A stretch of DNA of 64,000 bases from Variovorax sp. dw_308 (GTDB lineage: Bacteria; Pseudomonadota; Gammaproteobacteria; Burkholderiales; Burkholderiaceae_C), in NCBI RefSeq assembly GCF_019207085.1, contig NZ_JAATOM010000005.1:248001-312000 (forward strand), in the 5' to 3' direction. Under the pieces are notes generated by a model, which was not told where the DNA came from, made no database searches, and worked only from the letters and a program-made list of their open reading frames with translations. This document shows, in pieces, positions 1 through 7,975 of the stretch (the stretch's first letter is position 1; each line of letters opens with the position of its first letter). The translations under genes and the position numbers were made by a program.

Positions 1-210
1 GGCGCGGTGCGCGGCGAAGTAGGCGATCTGCGGCTTGAACGCGATGGCGAGGTCGGCCGTCGCGTCGACGATGCGGGCGCAGAAGTCGTAGATGCGGCTG
101 GCATCGCCCTTGAGCTGCGCCGGAAAACGGCTGGGTTCCGGATCGAGGCCGACGCACAGCATGGATGCGTTTTGCTGCTCGGCCGCGCGCAGCTTGTAGA
201 GAAAAGTCAT
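1..210 (-). CDS. pyrF: Orotidine 5'-phosphate decarboxylase, N-terminal part (cut by window edge)
   Basis: Only the first 70 codons lie in the window; the gene continues to the left of base 1. The start is the ATG whose complement is at 208-210. The protein begins [20 protein letters not shown] and continues with [10 protein letters not shown] and a later FKPQIAYF stretch. These are the substrate-binding start and the Lys-containing strand of the long 'type 2' OMP decarboxylases (about 270 residues) found in actinobacteria and many betaproteobacteria. The enzyme converts OMP to UMP, the last step of de novo pyrimidine synthesis, in the cytosol. It is transcribed away from the UDG-like gene's 3' end, with about 106 bp between them in which I see no gene. 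Confidence 0.85.
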   Translation of the reverse strand, partial: MTFLYKLRAAEQQNASMLCVGLDPEPSRFPAQLKGDASRIYDFCARIVDATADLAIAFKPQIAYFAAHRA

Positions 211-316
211 GGGGCGGGATTTTAGGTTCCGGGGGAGAGCGTGCGCCTCGGCTGCAGGCTCGCAAGAGCAGCCGCCGCTGACGGCCGCGGCTACCGCAGG
301 CGCTGCCGGATGGCTG

Positions 317-1093
317 CTAGAACCGGGCCGCGGCCAGGCAGAGATCGGCCCAGGCCCGCGCCTTGTCGCCCCGGTTGCGCAGCAGGTAGGCCGGGTGATA
401 GGTCGCGACGACCTGCACGCCGGGCATTGCCGGCAGTTCGGCCGCCTGGCCGCGCAGCTTGCCGAGCGGCTCATTGCGCCCCAGCAGGCATTGCGCCGCG
501 AGCGGTCCCATCGCGAGCACGATGCGCGGCGCAATGGCGGCGAGATGCGCGTCGAAGCCTTGTTCGAACGGTTGCGACGTGGACGCCGGGTGGGTGGCGC
601 CACGGTGCGTGCGCATCAGGTGCACAGGCACGGCGCCGCTCTCCAGTTGCAGGGCGCGCAGCATGTTGTCGAGCAAGCGGCCAGCCTCGCCGGCGAAGGG
701 TTCGCCATGGCGGCCGTCGGCCTGGGGCGGCATGTCGACCACGATCAGCCAGCCGCCTTGCGCCGCGCTGCCGCCGTAGAGGCGCTGCGGGGCTTCGATT
801 TGCGTCACCTCCTCGCCTGCACCGGCGGGCCGGGCGACACGCGCCTGTGCCACCGGCGGGGCCGGCGCCGCGACGGGCGGCCGGACAGCAGCGGGGCGAG
901 GAGCCACGCCAGCCGGCATGGCGTGGGCTTCTGGCCGTCCATCACCCGCTGCCGGCTCGTCGGGCGCAGTCGCCGTCTCGCGGGCATCGCGCAACAACGG
1001 CTCCGCCACCACGGGTTCGGCTGGCCACCAGACCTTGACGCCCATCTCCTCCAGCATCGCGCGTTGCCGCGCATCCAGTGCGAGCGTGCTCAT
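317..1093 (-). CDS. Uracil-DNA glycosylase family 4-like protein lacking Fe-S cysteines
   Basis: 258 residues. The C-terminal two thirds matches the fold of family 4 uracil-DNA glycosylases: [16 protein letters not shown] (about 133-148) follows the first active-site region, and the HPAYLLRN motif (about 235-242) is the second. Two family hallmarks are missing. The GEAPG loop is replaced by VDMPPQADG, and none of the four cysteines that hold the 4Fe-4S cluster is present; the only cysteines lie in AAQCLLG and ADLCLAA. A low-complexity Ala/Pro/Arg segment (about 40-105) precedes the domain. The ATG overlaps the stop of rimI by 4 bp, so the two are translationally coupled. Databases often call such proteins uracil-DNA glycosylase; activity on uracil is doubtful. 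Confidence 0.7.
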   Translation of the reverse strand: MSTLALDARQRAMLEEMGVKVWWPAEPVVAEPLLRDARETATAPDEPAAGDGRPEAHAMPAGVAPRPAAVRPPVAAPAPPVAQARVARPAGAGEEVTQIEAPQRLYGGSAAQGGWLIVVDMPPQADGRHGEPFAGEAGRLLDNMLRALQLESGAVPVHLMRTHRGATHPASTSQPFEQGFDAHLAAIAPRIVLAMGPLAAQCLLGRNEPLGKLRGQAAELPAMPGVQVVATYHPAYLLRNRGDKARAWADLCLAAARF

Positions 1094-1680
1094 TTCAACT
1101 GGCCCCAGGCGCTGGCCGATTCATTGAGCAGGAGGCTCATGACGATCGCGTCCTCGCGCTGGTTCTGCAGCGCCGGGTAGTAGCCCTTGCGCACGCCCAC
1201 GCGGCGGAAGCCGCCCCGCTCGTAGACGGCAATGGCGCGCGCGTTGGAGGCACGCACTTCGAGCCACAGCCATTGCGCGCCTTGCCCGCGCGACCATCCG
1301 GCCAGGGTTTCGAGCAGCATCGGCGCCCAGCCCTGGCGCTGGAACGCGGAGGCCACGGTGAGATTGAGCAGGTGCACCTCGTCCACGCCCTTCATGGCGA
1401 CGAAGTAGCCGATGAGTTCGATCGGCTCTCGCCCCGCAGGGTCCGCGGCGCTGCGCCGGGTCGCACGATTCCCGGCAGACGCCGGCACCGGTACATCGAC
1501 GCCGGGCGAGGGGCCCACCAACAGCTGGCAGTGGTAGCCCGCATGCAGCGAGTCGATGAAGTTGGCCCGCGTCCATGGATGGGTGTAGGCGACGTTCTCG
1601 ACGGCGCAGACCTGGTCGAGCCGCTCGATAACGAGCGGCTCCAGGCGTGCTTGCAACGGTGGCTGCGGTACGGCGCTCAT
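1090..1680 (-). CDS. rimI: Ribosomal protein S18 alanine N-acetyltransferase
   Basis: 196-residue GNAT-family acetyltransferase. The acetyl-CoA region is visible as LTVASAFQRQGWAPMLLETL (a Q/RxxGxG/A-type loop), followed by the RimI-typical WLEVRASNARAIAVYERGGF and the RKGYYP motif close to the C-terminus. The family acetylates the N-terminal alanine of ribosomal protein S18. A loop of about 20 residues in the middle (PASAGNRATRRSAADPAGRE) is longer than in E. coli RimI (148 residues). It sits between tsaB (5 bp upstream) and the UDG-like gene (4 bp overlap). The tsaB-rimI pairing is widespread and supports the name. Confidence 0.88.
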   Translation of the reverse strand: MSAVPQPPLQARLEPLVIERLDQVCAVENVAYTHPWTRANFIDSLHAGYHCQLLVGPSPGVDVPVPASAGNRATRRSAADPAGREPIELIGYFVAMKGVDEVHLLNLTVASAFQRQGWAPMLLETLAGWSRGQGAQWLWLEVRASNARAIAVYERGGFRRVGVRKGYYPALQNQREDAIVMSLLLNESASAWGQLK

Positions 1681-1685
1681 CGATT

Positions 1686-2372
1686 TCAGGTGGTGGTGGC
1701 GTTGCGGATGCGCATGCGCTCTTCGGTGGTCTGCGCGACTTTATCGCGGACGTAGAGCGGCCAGGCGTCGGCCGGCGCCACCAGACGGCCGGCCGCAATC
1801 ATCGAAGGGGCGAGCCGCAACAGGGCGGACGCGGTGGGCAACACCTCGAGACGCACGGCGGCAGACGGCAGGCGGTCGCCGTACGCGCCGAACGCATTGC
1901 CCGCCAATGCCCAACCCTCGGGCACATGCACTTCCTCCGGCGCCAGCAGGCGCGGCTCGCTGCCGGCACATGCGTCCGCATCGAAGTCGTATTCCGCCGC
2001 ATAGACCTGGTCCATGCGCGCGTCCAGCAGCGCCACCACCCGCCGCACGCCAGACCGCTCGCGCGCTTCCTCTGCCACGGCATGCAGGGTGTCGATGGGC
2101 AGCAGGCGCACGCCCGCGCCAAAGCCCAGGCCTTGCGCCACCGAGCACGCCGTGCGCAGCCCGGTGAAGGAACCCGGCCCGCGGCCGAAGGCGATGGCGT
2201 CCAGCGCCTGCAGCGTCAGCCCGGCGTCGGCCAGCAGCTGCTGGATCAGCGGGATCAGCGTGGTGGACGACTGCGCACCACCGGCGCCGGTATGGACGAA
2301 CAGCGCATCGCCATCGCGTACGGCCACCGAGAGGTGCTCGGTGCTGGTGTCGAAGGCGAGCAGCTTAGGCAT
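1686..2372 (-). CDS. tsaB: tRNA threonylcarbamoyladenosine biosynthesis protein TsaB
   Basis: 228 residues, the usual TsaB length. It opens MPKLLAFDTSTEHLSVAVRD, the ASKHA-type phosphate-1 motif with the invariant DTST, and has the diagnostic GRGPGSFTGLR (about 64-74). TsaB is the non-catalytic scaffold that pairs with TsaD (and TsaE) to attach threonylcarbamoyl to A37 of ANN-reading tRNAs. The sua5/tsaC gene, which makes the threonylcarbamoyl-AMP donor, lies 12 kb away in this window. The ATG overlaps the 3' end of the EamA gene by 8 bp, and rimI follows after 5 bp. Confidence 0.93.
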   Translation of the reverse strand: MPKLLAFDTSTEHLSVAVRDGDALFVHTGAGGAQSSTTLIPLIQQLLADAGLTLQALDAIAFGRGPGSFTGLRTACSVAQGLGFGAGVRLLPIDTLHAVAEEARERSGVRRVVALLDARMDQVYAAEYDFDADACAGSEPRLLAPEEVHVPEGWALAGNAFGAYGDRLPSAAVRLEVLPTASALLRLAPSMIAAGRLVAPADAWPLYVRDKVAQTTEERMRIRNATTT

Positions 2373-3381
2373 CGGCTTTCCTCGCGGCAGGCACCAGGGG
2401 CGTGGCGGTTGCCGGCGCGCCCGGCCACGCCCGCTGCACGCCGAACAGGATGCCGCCCGTCACCAGCAGCAGCCCGGCCAGCAGGCTCCAGTGCAATGGC
2501 TCGCCCAGCAGGGCCACGGCGGCAAAGGCCGACAAACCCGGCACCAGCGCCGTGATCATGGTGGAGCGCACCGGCCCGAAGTACTGGATCATCTTGGTGA
2601 AGGTGATGCCCGAGATCACCACCGAGCCGATCCCCTGGAACAGCATCTGGAAGGCGATTTCGCCCACCGGCGCGCTGCCGAGATGGCTGCTGACCCAGCC
2701 GGCCGTCGCCAGCAACGCGTACACCGGCACGAAGGTCAGCGTCGCGAACACCGTGATCGCGATGGTGGCGCGCACCGCATCGAGTCCCTCGCGGCGCGCC
2801 AGGATGCTGTAGCAGGCCCAGCAGAAGGCGGCGCTCATGAAGAGCAGGTCGCCCTTCCAGACATCGCCGCCCTCGAATGAATGCAGCAGGCTGCTGCCGC
2901 CCACCAGCAGGTCCCCGACCACGATCAGCGCCAGCCCGGCCGCGCGCAGCGGCGTGATCCGATCGCGCAGCACCACGGCGGCCAGCACCGCGGTCCAGAG
3001 AGGAAGGCTGCCGGGCAACAGCACCGACGCATGCGCCGCGGGCGCGTAGAAGAAGCCGGAATACGCCAGCAGCGCATAGCCCAGTCCGCCGAACACGCCG
3101 CCCACCGCCGTCACCCGCAGGCCCAGCGGCGACAAGCCGAACATCGAGCTGGCGACCGGCGCACCCCTCGCCTCGCGCCGCGCCTTGCGAACCAGCCAGG
3201 CGCCCCACGGCATCAGCACCAGGCTGGCGCCGCACATGCGCGCGACGGCGATGTCGAAAGGCGTCAGCGAGCGTGCAGCCGAGGCCCGGGCGATGACGAT
3301 GAAGGCGGTCCAGACGAGCACCGTGATCACGGCCGCGCCGATGCCGATGGTGCGCGGGGAGAGGCGGGGAGCGGCGGGCAT
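2365..3381 (-). CDS. EamA/DMT-superfamily metabolite exporter
   Basis: 338 residues from the ATG complementary to 3379-3381; an open frame runs further upstream but only through the DeoR gene region. About ten hydrophobic segments are arranged as two EamA repeats (about 12-150 and 185-315). The substrate cannot be read from sequence; family members export amino acids, nucleosides or other small metabolites across the inner membrane. Its last 8 bases overlap tsaB, so it heads the rimI-tsaB string. There are 71 bp between its start and the DeoR gene's stop, enough for its own promoter. Confidence 0.85.
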   Translation of the reverse strand: MPAAPRLSPRTIGIGAAVITVLVWTAFIVIARASAARSLTPFDIAVARMCGASLVLMPWGAWLVRKARREARGAPVASSMFGLSPLGLRVTAVGGVFGGLGYALLAYSGFFYAPAAHASVLLPGSLPLWTAVLAAVVLRDRITPLRAAGLALIVVGDLLVGGSSLLHSFEGGDVWKGDLLFMSAAFCWACYSILARREGLDAVRATIAITVFATLTFVPVYALLATAGWVSSHLGSAPVGEIAFQMLFQGIGSVVISGITFTKMIQYFGPVRSTMITALVPGLSAFAAVALLGEPLHWSLLAGLLLVTGGILFGVQRAWPGAPATATPLVPAARKADA

Positions 3382-3452
3382 CGGGGGATTATCGAGGGCC
3401 GGCCGCCAACCCCTGCGGGCGGGGGCCAATGCGCCGGAAGTGCTGGCACCGG

Positions 3453-4220
3453 TCACGCCGCGGGATCGGCCTGCACGATCCGCGCCCCGGCCTTGCGCAA
3501 GGCGGCCAGCGCCTTTGCCGGCGCCGTGGGCGCCACCAGCAGCGTGACGCCCGGGCCCAGCGGGTTGATCACGCAGGCCGAAGCGGCGCCGATCTTTTCC
3601 GGGGACGTTAGCACCACCGTCTCGGCCGACGCCGCCATGAGCGCACGCTTGATGTGCGCCTCCTCCAGGTCGGCCGTGGTCAGGCCGGCCTGCGCGTGCA
3701 CGCCGGTCACGCCCATGAAGAAGGTGTCGGCACGGACCTGCGCGATCGTCTGCAACGCCGCCGCGCCGACGGCGACCACCGAATGCTTGAACAGACGCCC
3801 GCCCACCAGCACCACCTCGACACCCGCATGCCCGGCCAGCTCGACGGCCACCGAGGGGCTGTGCGTGACCACCGTGGCACGCAGCGACGCCGGCAGGTGC
3901 CGCGCCATCTGCACGGCCGTCGTGCCGCCGTCGATGAACACCACCTGCCCTGGCAGCACCATGTGTGCCGCGGCGCGGCCGATCAGGCGCTTGTCGGCCG
4001 TGGCCAGTTTTTCCCGGCCGGCGAAGTCGGCCTCGGCCGGCGCCAGCGGCAGCGCGCCGCCGTGCACGCGCTGCAGCAGGCCCTCGGCTGCCAGTTCGCG
4101 CAGGTCGCGCCGGATCGTGTCTTCCGACAGTCCCAGTTCCTCGCTGAGCGAGCGGGCGATGACCTGCCCGTCGCTCCGCAGCGCGCTGATGATGTGTTGC
4201 TTGCGCTGACGGGTGAGCAT
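3453..4220 (-). CDS. DeoR-family transcriptional repressor
   Basis: 255 residues. The N-terminal winged helix-turn-helix is typical: MLTRQRKQHIISALRSDG, then LSEELGLSEDTIRRDLRELA, then the signature GLLQRVHGGALP (about 47-58). The C-terminal DeoRC sensor domain has IDGGTTAVQMARHLP, NPLGPGVT and related loops that bind phosphorylated sugars or related effectors. Such proteins usually repress sugar or polyol catabolism until the phosphorylated intermediate appears. It is divergent from the Nudix hydrolase gene, with about 80 bp between their starts. Three CTGCACG repeats in that gap are its probable operator. The effector is unknown. Confidence 0.9.
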   Translation of the reverse strand: MLTRQRKQHIISALRSDGQVIARSLSEELGLSEDTIRRDLRELAAEGLLQRVHGGALPLAPAEADFAGREKLATADKRLIGRAAAHMVLPGQVVFIDGGTTAVQMARHLPASLRATVVTHSPSVAVELAGHAGVEVVLVGGRLFKHSVVAVGAAALQTIAQVRADTFFMGVTGVHAQAGLTTADLEEAHIKRALMAASAETVVLTSPEKIGAASACVINPLGPGVTLLVAPTAPAKALAALRKAGARIVQADPAA

Positions 4221-4240
4221 GACGCGATGCTAAGCGAATC

Positions 4241-4277
4241 CTGCACGAATCTGCACGTTTTATCTTGAACCTGCACG
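4241..4277. promoter_or_regulatory. Phased CTGCACG direct repeats, likely DeoR-family operator
   Basis: CTGCACG occurs exactly at 4241-4247, 4251-4257 and 4271-4277, spaced 10 and 20 bp, so all copies face the same side of the helix. They lie between the divergent DeoR gene (start 4220) and the Nudix gene. The third copy immediately follows a -35-like TTGAAC. The repeats and spacing are read directly; the assignment to the neighbouring DeoR protein is inference. Confidence 0.6.
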
Positions 4278-4293
4278 ACTTTGCCCCTACGAT
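4265..4293 (+). promoter_or_regulatory. Predicted sigma-70 promoter of the Nudix gene
   Basis: TTGAAC (4265-4270), a 17-bp spacer and TACGAT (4288-4293) make a near-consensus promoter. Transcription would start about 6-8 bases later, at or next to the ATG at 4301, which would give a leaderless mRNA. No Shine-Dalgarno sequence precedes the ATG, which agrees with that reading. Confidence 0.45.
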
Positions 4294-4300
4294 GGCCGCC

Positions 4301-4882
4301 ATGAACCTGCATGAACGCGTCCGGGTGCGCGAAGTCACCCTGCTCTCCGACAACTGGTACGTACTGAAGAAGACCGCCTTCGACTGGCGCCGCAACGACG
4401 GCCAGTGGCAGTCCATGGAGCGCGAGACCTACGACCGCGGCAACGGCGCCACGCTGCTGCCCTACGACATCGCGCGCCGCACCGTGCTGCTGACGCGGCA
4501 GTTCCGCTACCCGGCCTTCGTCAATGGTCATGGCGACCTGCTCATCGAGGCGGCTGCCGGGCTGCTCGACGATGCCGCGCCCGAGGAGCGCATCCGCGCC
4601 GAGGTCGAGGAAGAACTGGGCTACCGCATGGGCCACATCCACAAAGTCTTCGAATGCTTCATGAGCCCCGGCTCGGTCACTGAAAAGCTGCACTTCTTCG
4701 TCGCGCCCTACGACGCCACGATGCGCATCAGTGACGGCGGCGGGCTGGCCCATGAAGGCGAAGACATCGAGGTGCTGGAACTGGGCATCGACGAAGCGCT
4801 CGCGATGGTGGCGGACGGCCGCATCGTCGACGGCAAGACCGTAACGCTGCTTTATCACGCCCGCCTGCATCTGTTCGCGTAG
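4301..4882 (+). CDS. NudK-like Nudix hydrolase (GDP-mannose/sugar-nucleotide pyrophosphatase type)
   Basis: 193 residues from ATG 4301. An ATG at 4292 and a TTG at 4265 are in frame, but both fall inside the predicted promoter. The start MNLHERVRVREVTLLSDNWY resembles NudK. The Nudix box lies at about 87-108: GLLDDAAPEERIRAEVEEEL followed by GY. It keeps the metal-binding EVEEE core, but the first box glutamate (GX5E) is alanine. Downstream, ECFMSPGSVTEKLHFF is the GDP-mannose-hydrolase-type segment. NudK-like enzymes split sugar nucleotides or ADP-ribose in the cytosol. The divergent DeoR regulator suggests control by a sugar phosphate. The exact substrate is not known. Confidence 0.85.
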   Translation: MNLHERVRVREVTLLSDNWYVLKKTAFDWRRNDGQWQSMERETYDRGNGATLLPYDIARRTVLLTRQFRYPAFVNGHGDLLIEAAAGLLDDAAPEERIRAEVEEELGYRMGHIHKVFECFMSPGSVTEKLHFFVAPYDATMRISDGGGLAHEGEDIEVLELGIDEALAMVADGRIVDGKTVTLLYHARLHLFA

Positions 4883-4965
4883 GACGGTCAGCAAGTCACG
4901 TGGCGGCGAACGGGTATCGCCGCCGTGTGACGTCGTGCAGGCGTCCATCGCTACACTCCCCCCAC

Positions 4966-5352
4966 ATGTTCCGCCTCCGGTCCGCCCATCGCTGCTTCAC
5001 CATCTTCGTGGTGATGCTGTCGCTGTTGTTCTCGCAACTGGCGCTGGCCGGCTATTCGTGCCCCGCCATGGCCGCGCCCGAGTCGATGGCAGAGCGCATG
5101 GCCCGGGGCGCGCCGTGCGAGGGCAGCGACGAGGCGCAGCCGGTGCTGTGCCATCAGCATGCCGTCAACGCGTCGCAGTCGTTCGAGCCGGCCAAGCCGG
5201 TCACGCCCTCGCTGCCGATCGTGGTCCAGGTGCTTCCGGCGCCAACGCTGGTGCCGATGGCCGAAGGCCTGAGCCTGCCATTGGCCAACGAGCCCGATCA
5301 GCGACCTCCGCCTGATCCCGTTTTTCTCGCGACCCGCAGACTGCGCGTCTGA
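4966..5352 (+). CDS. Small secreted Cys/His protein preceding the cus operon
   Basis: 128 residues, not recognised as a named family. A clear Sec signal peptide is present: MFRLRSAHRCFTIFVVMLSL then LFSQLALAGY, probable cleavage after ALA at about 28. The mature part has YSCPAM, GAPCEG and a CHQHAV motif (about 62-67), then a Pro-rich tail ending PPPDPVFLATRRLRV. It lies 77 bp before cusC on the same strand. Cys, His and Met in a short periplasmic protein next to a copper/silver exporter suggest metal binding, but that is inference from context. It is not CusF: no CusF-like OB-fold signature can be seen. Confidence 0.65.
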   Translation: MFRLRSAHRCFTIFVVMLSLLFSQLALAGYSCPAMAAPESMAERMARGAPCEGSDEAQPVLCHQHAVNASQSFEPAKPVTPSLPIVVQVLPAPTLVPMAEGLSLPLANEPDQRPPPDPVFLATRRLRV

Positions 5353-5429
5353 CATCTCCGTCGACCTGACCAGTGCTGGTGCGGCCTGGCCGCTTGCCAG
5401 CCATCGCCTCGTTCGATTGCGGAGATCCC

Positions 5430-6671
5430 ATGTCCTTTCCCTTGATACGTTCGGCCTTGCTGGCCGTGGCGCTGCTGCCCTGCCTTGCCAGTGCTGCAGC
5501 AACCCTTACCCTGGAGGCGGCGCTGCAGCTTGCGGTCCAGCGCTCCGAAGCCGCGCGCGCATCGCGTGCCGGCATCCTGGGTGCGACCGAGAGCGCACGC
5601 GCCGCCGGCCAGTTGCCCGACCCGACGCTGCGCGTCGGCATCGACAACCTGCCCGTCACCGGGCCTGACCGCTTCAGCACCACGCGCGAGCCGATGACGA
5701 TGAAGCGGGTCGGCATCAGCCAGGAGTGGCTGTCGACGGACAAGCGCAACGCACGCCAGGCTGCAGCCGACGCCACGGTCGAGCGCGAGACCGTGCAGGC
5801 GCGCGCGGCCATCGCCGACATTCGCCTGCAGACGACGCTCGCGTATGTCGATGCCTTCTACGCCGCCGAGAGCTCGAAGCTCGCGACCGCGATGGAACAC
5901 CATGCGCGGGAGGAGTTCGAGGCCGCGCGCGCCCGGCTCGCTGCCGCGGCGGTGGGCAGCCAGGAAGTGCTTGCACTCGGCGTCGCCAGGGGCACGGCCG
6001 AGGACGAGTCCAGCGACGCGCTGCAGCAGCAGGACGCCGCCCGGCTCGCACTGCAGCGCTGGGTCGGCGTGATGCCCGACGCGCTCGCGCCCCTGGCCGA
6101 AGTGCCGGTCCCCGGCGAAGACGCGTACGTGGCCGGCCATCCGACGGTCGCCGCGTTGCAGCGCGACCTGGAAGTGGCGAAGCGCGCCGCAGCCGTGGCA
6201 GCCAGCAACCGTTCGCCGAACTGGACATGGGAGGTCGGCTATGGCCAGCGCACCGGCTACGCGGACCTGGTGACCTTCGGCGTGAGCATCCCGATCCCGG
6301 TGGCGCTCGACGCGCGGCAGGACCGCGACACCGCGGCGCGGCTGGCCTTGGCCGACAAGGCCGAAGCCGACCTGGCCGAAGCCACGCGCGTGGCCGCGAC
6401 GCAATACCAGACGCTCCAGAGCGACGCCCGCCGACTGCGGGAACGCATCGAACGCTACCGCGCCAGCGTGCTCGCGACCGCCGCGCAAAGAAGCTCTGCC
6501 GCGATGGCCGCCTACCGCTCCAACCAGGCGACATTGGCGACGCTGTTCGAGTCGCGCCATGCGGAAGTCGAGGCGCAACGCAAGCTGCTGGCGCTGCAGC
6601 GCGACCTGGCCAGGACGCTGGCCCAACTGGCCTTCCGTCCCATCGCCTTCGCTGACGAGGTGGCACCATGA
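5430..6671 (+). CDS. cusC: CusC-like outer-membrane channel (TolC family) of heavy-metal RND efflux
   Basis: 413 residues from ATG 5430, preceded by GGAG at 5421-5424. The longer open frame upstream lacks a sensible start. A signal peptide is present (MSFPLIRSALLAVALLPCLA, cleavage about 23). Two outer-membrane-efflux repeats follow, with long Ala/Glu/Arg-rich helices (about 25-220 and 225-405). These proteins trimerise into a channel through the outer membrane and periplasm and dock to the CusB/CusA complex. The stop overlaps the cusB ATG (ATGA), so translation is coupled. The metal is inferred from the CusA partner. Confidence 0.85.
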   Translation: MSFPLIRSALLAVALLPCLASAAATLTLEAALQLAVQRSEAARASRAGILGATESARAAGQLPDPTLRVGIDNLPVTGPDRFSTTREPMTMKRVGISQEWLSTDKRNARQAAADATVERETVQARAAIADIRLQTTLAYVDAFYAAESSKLATAMEHHAREEFEAARARLAAAAVGSQEVLALGVARGTAEDESSDALQQQDAARLALQRWVGVMPDALAPLAEVPVPGEDAYVAGHPTVAALQRDLEVAKRAAAVAASNRSPNWTWEVGYGQRTGYADLVTFGVSIPIPVALDARQDRDTAARLALADKAEADLAEATRVAATQYQTLQSDARRLRERIERYRASVLATAAQRSSAAMAAYRSNQATLATLFESRHAEVEAQRKLLALQRDLARTLAQLAFRPIAFADEVAP

Positions 6672-7975
6672 AACGCACACATCTCGCAGCGTTGTCGCTG
6701 CTCGCTGCCCTGCTGGTCGCGGGCGGCGCCTTTCATGCGGGTCGCACACTCGGCCACGCGTCCGGCGAGCACGCTGCGCACGCGCCGGCCATCGCAGCAG
6801 ACGCGACCGGAAACGCGACCGGAAGCGCGGCAGGGGACACGGGTGCAAACACGGCCGCACAAACTGCCGGTAGCACGCCCGAAAGAAAGATCCTCTACTG
6901 GCACGACCCCATGGTCCCCGGCACGCGCTTCGACAAGCCCGGAAAGTCGCCCTTCATGGACATGCAGCTCGTCCCGGTGTATGCCGACGCCGACAGCACA
7001 AGCGGCACGAAGATCGACCCCGCCGTGCAGCAGAACCTCGGCATCCGCCATGCCACGGTGCGACGTATCGAGTCGAGTACATCGATCGACGCCATCGGCT
7101 CGGTGCAGTTCGACGAACGGCTCGGCGTGGCGGTGCAGACCCGTGTCGCCGGCTATGTCGAGCATCTCGCGGTGCGCGCGCCGATGGAACAGGTTCGCAA
7201 GGGCCAGCCGCTGGCAACGGTCTTCGCGCCGGAATGGCTGGCGCCTCAGAACGAGTGGCTGGCCTTGCAGCGCTCGGGTGTTTCACAGGATTTCATCGCG
7301 GCGGCGCGCGAGCGCATGCGGGCGATGTCCATTCCCGCGGACCTCATCCGCCAGAGCGAGAAGGCCGGCACCGCGCAAGCCCGTTTCACCTTGACCGCGC
7401 CTTCCAGCGGCGTCGTCACCGAACTGGGGGTGCGCGAAGGCGTGGCCGTCACGCCCGGCACGACGCTGTTCCGCATCGGCGGCCTCGACAAGGTCTGGGC
7501 CGTTGCCGAGATTCCCGAAGCGCAGGCGATGCGCATCCGCGTCGGGCAAAAGGCCAGGGCGGTCTTGCAGTCCGATGCCACGCAGTCCTTCGACGGCGAG
7601 TTGACCGAGATCCTGCCGCAGATCGATGCCGCCACGCGCACCCTGAAGGCGCGCTTCACGGTCGACAACGCGCAACGCAGGCTCGTGCCGGGCATGCTGT
7701 TGCGGCTGCAGGTGGCCGGGCCGACGACCACGCGCCTGGTCGTCACGTCGGAGGCCGTCATCCGCACCGGCCGGCGCGCGGTCGTGATCGTGCGCAGGGA
7801 CACGGGCGCATTCGAGCCGCGCGACGTGACCCTCGGCGCGGACCTCGGCGATGACATCGAGATCGTCCAGGGGCTGGCCGAGGGCGAGCAGGTCGTGGCG
7901 AGCGGCCAGTTCCTCATCGACTCGGAAGCGCGGTTGCGTACCGTGCTCGGCAACATGGCCCCGCAAAAGCCATGA
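6668..7975 (+). CDS. cusB: CusB-like periplasmic adaptor with fused heavy-metal-binding domain
   Basis: 435 residues. It has an N-terminal signal/anchor (about 1-25), then a His-bearing low-complexity linker rich in Ala/Thr/Asn/Gly (about 35-75). Next is a heavy-metal-binding domain, [20 protein letters not shown] then MDMQLVPVY (about 80-108), whose Met and His residues fit Cu(I)/Ag(I) binding. The membrane-fusion core follows, with barrel-sandwich and beta-barrel parts (about 125-420). It links inner-membrane CusA to CusC and passes metal to CusA. It overlaps both neighbours by 4 bp. The internal binding domain may stand in for a separate CusF, which is not in the window. Confidence 0.88.
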   Translation: MKRTHLAALSLLAALLVAGGAFHAGRTLGHASGEHAAHAPAIAADATGNATGSAAGDTGANTAAQTAGSTPERKILYWHDPMVPGTRFDKPGKSPFMDMQLVPVYADADSTSGTKIDPAVQQNLGIRHATVRRIESSTSIDAIGSVQFDERLGVAVQTRVAGYVEHLAVRAPMEQVRKGQPLATVFAPEWLAPQNEWLALQRSGVSQDFIAAARERMRAMSIPADLIRQSEKAGTAQARFTLTAPSSGVVTELGVREGVAVTPGTTLFRIGGLDKVWAVAEIPEAQAMRIRVGQKARAVLQSDATQSFDGELTEILPQIDAATRTLKARFTVDNAQRRLVPGMLLRLQVAGPTTTRLVVTSEAVIRTGRRAVVIVRRDTGAFEPRDVTLGADLGDDIEIVQGLAEGEQVVASGQFLIDSEARLRTVLGNMAPQKP

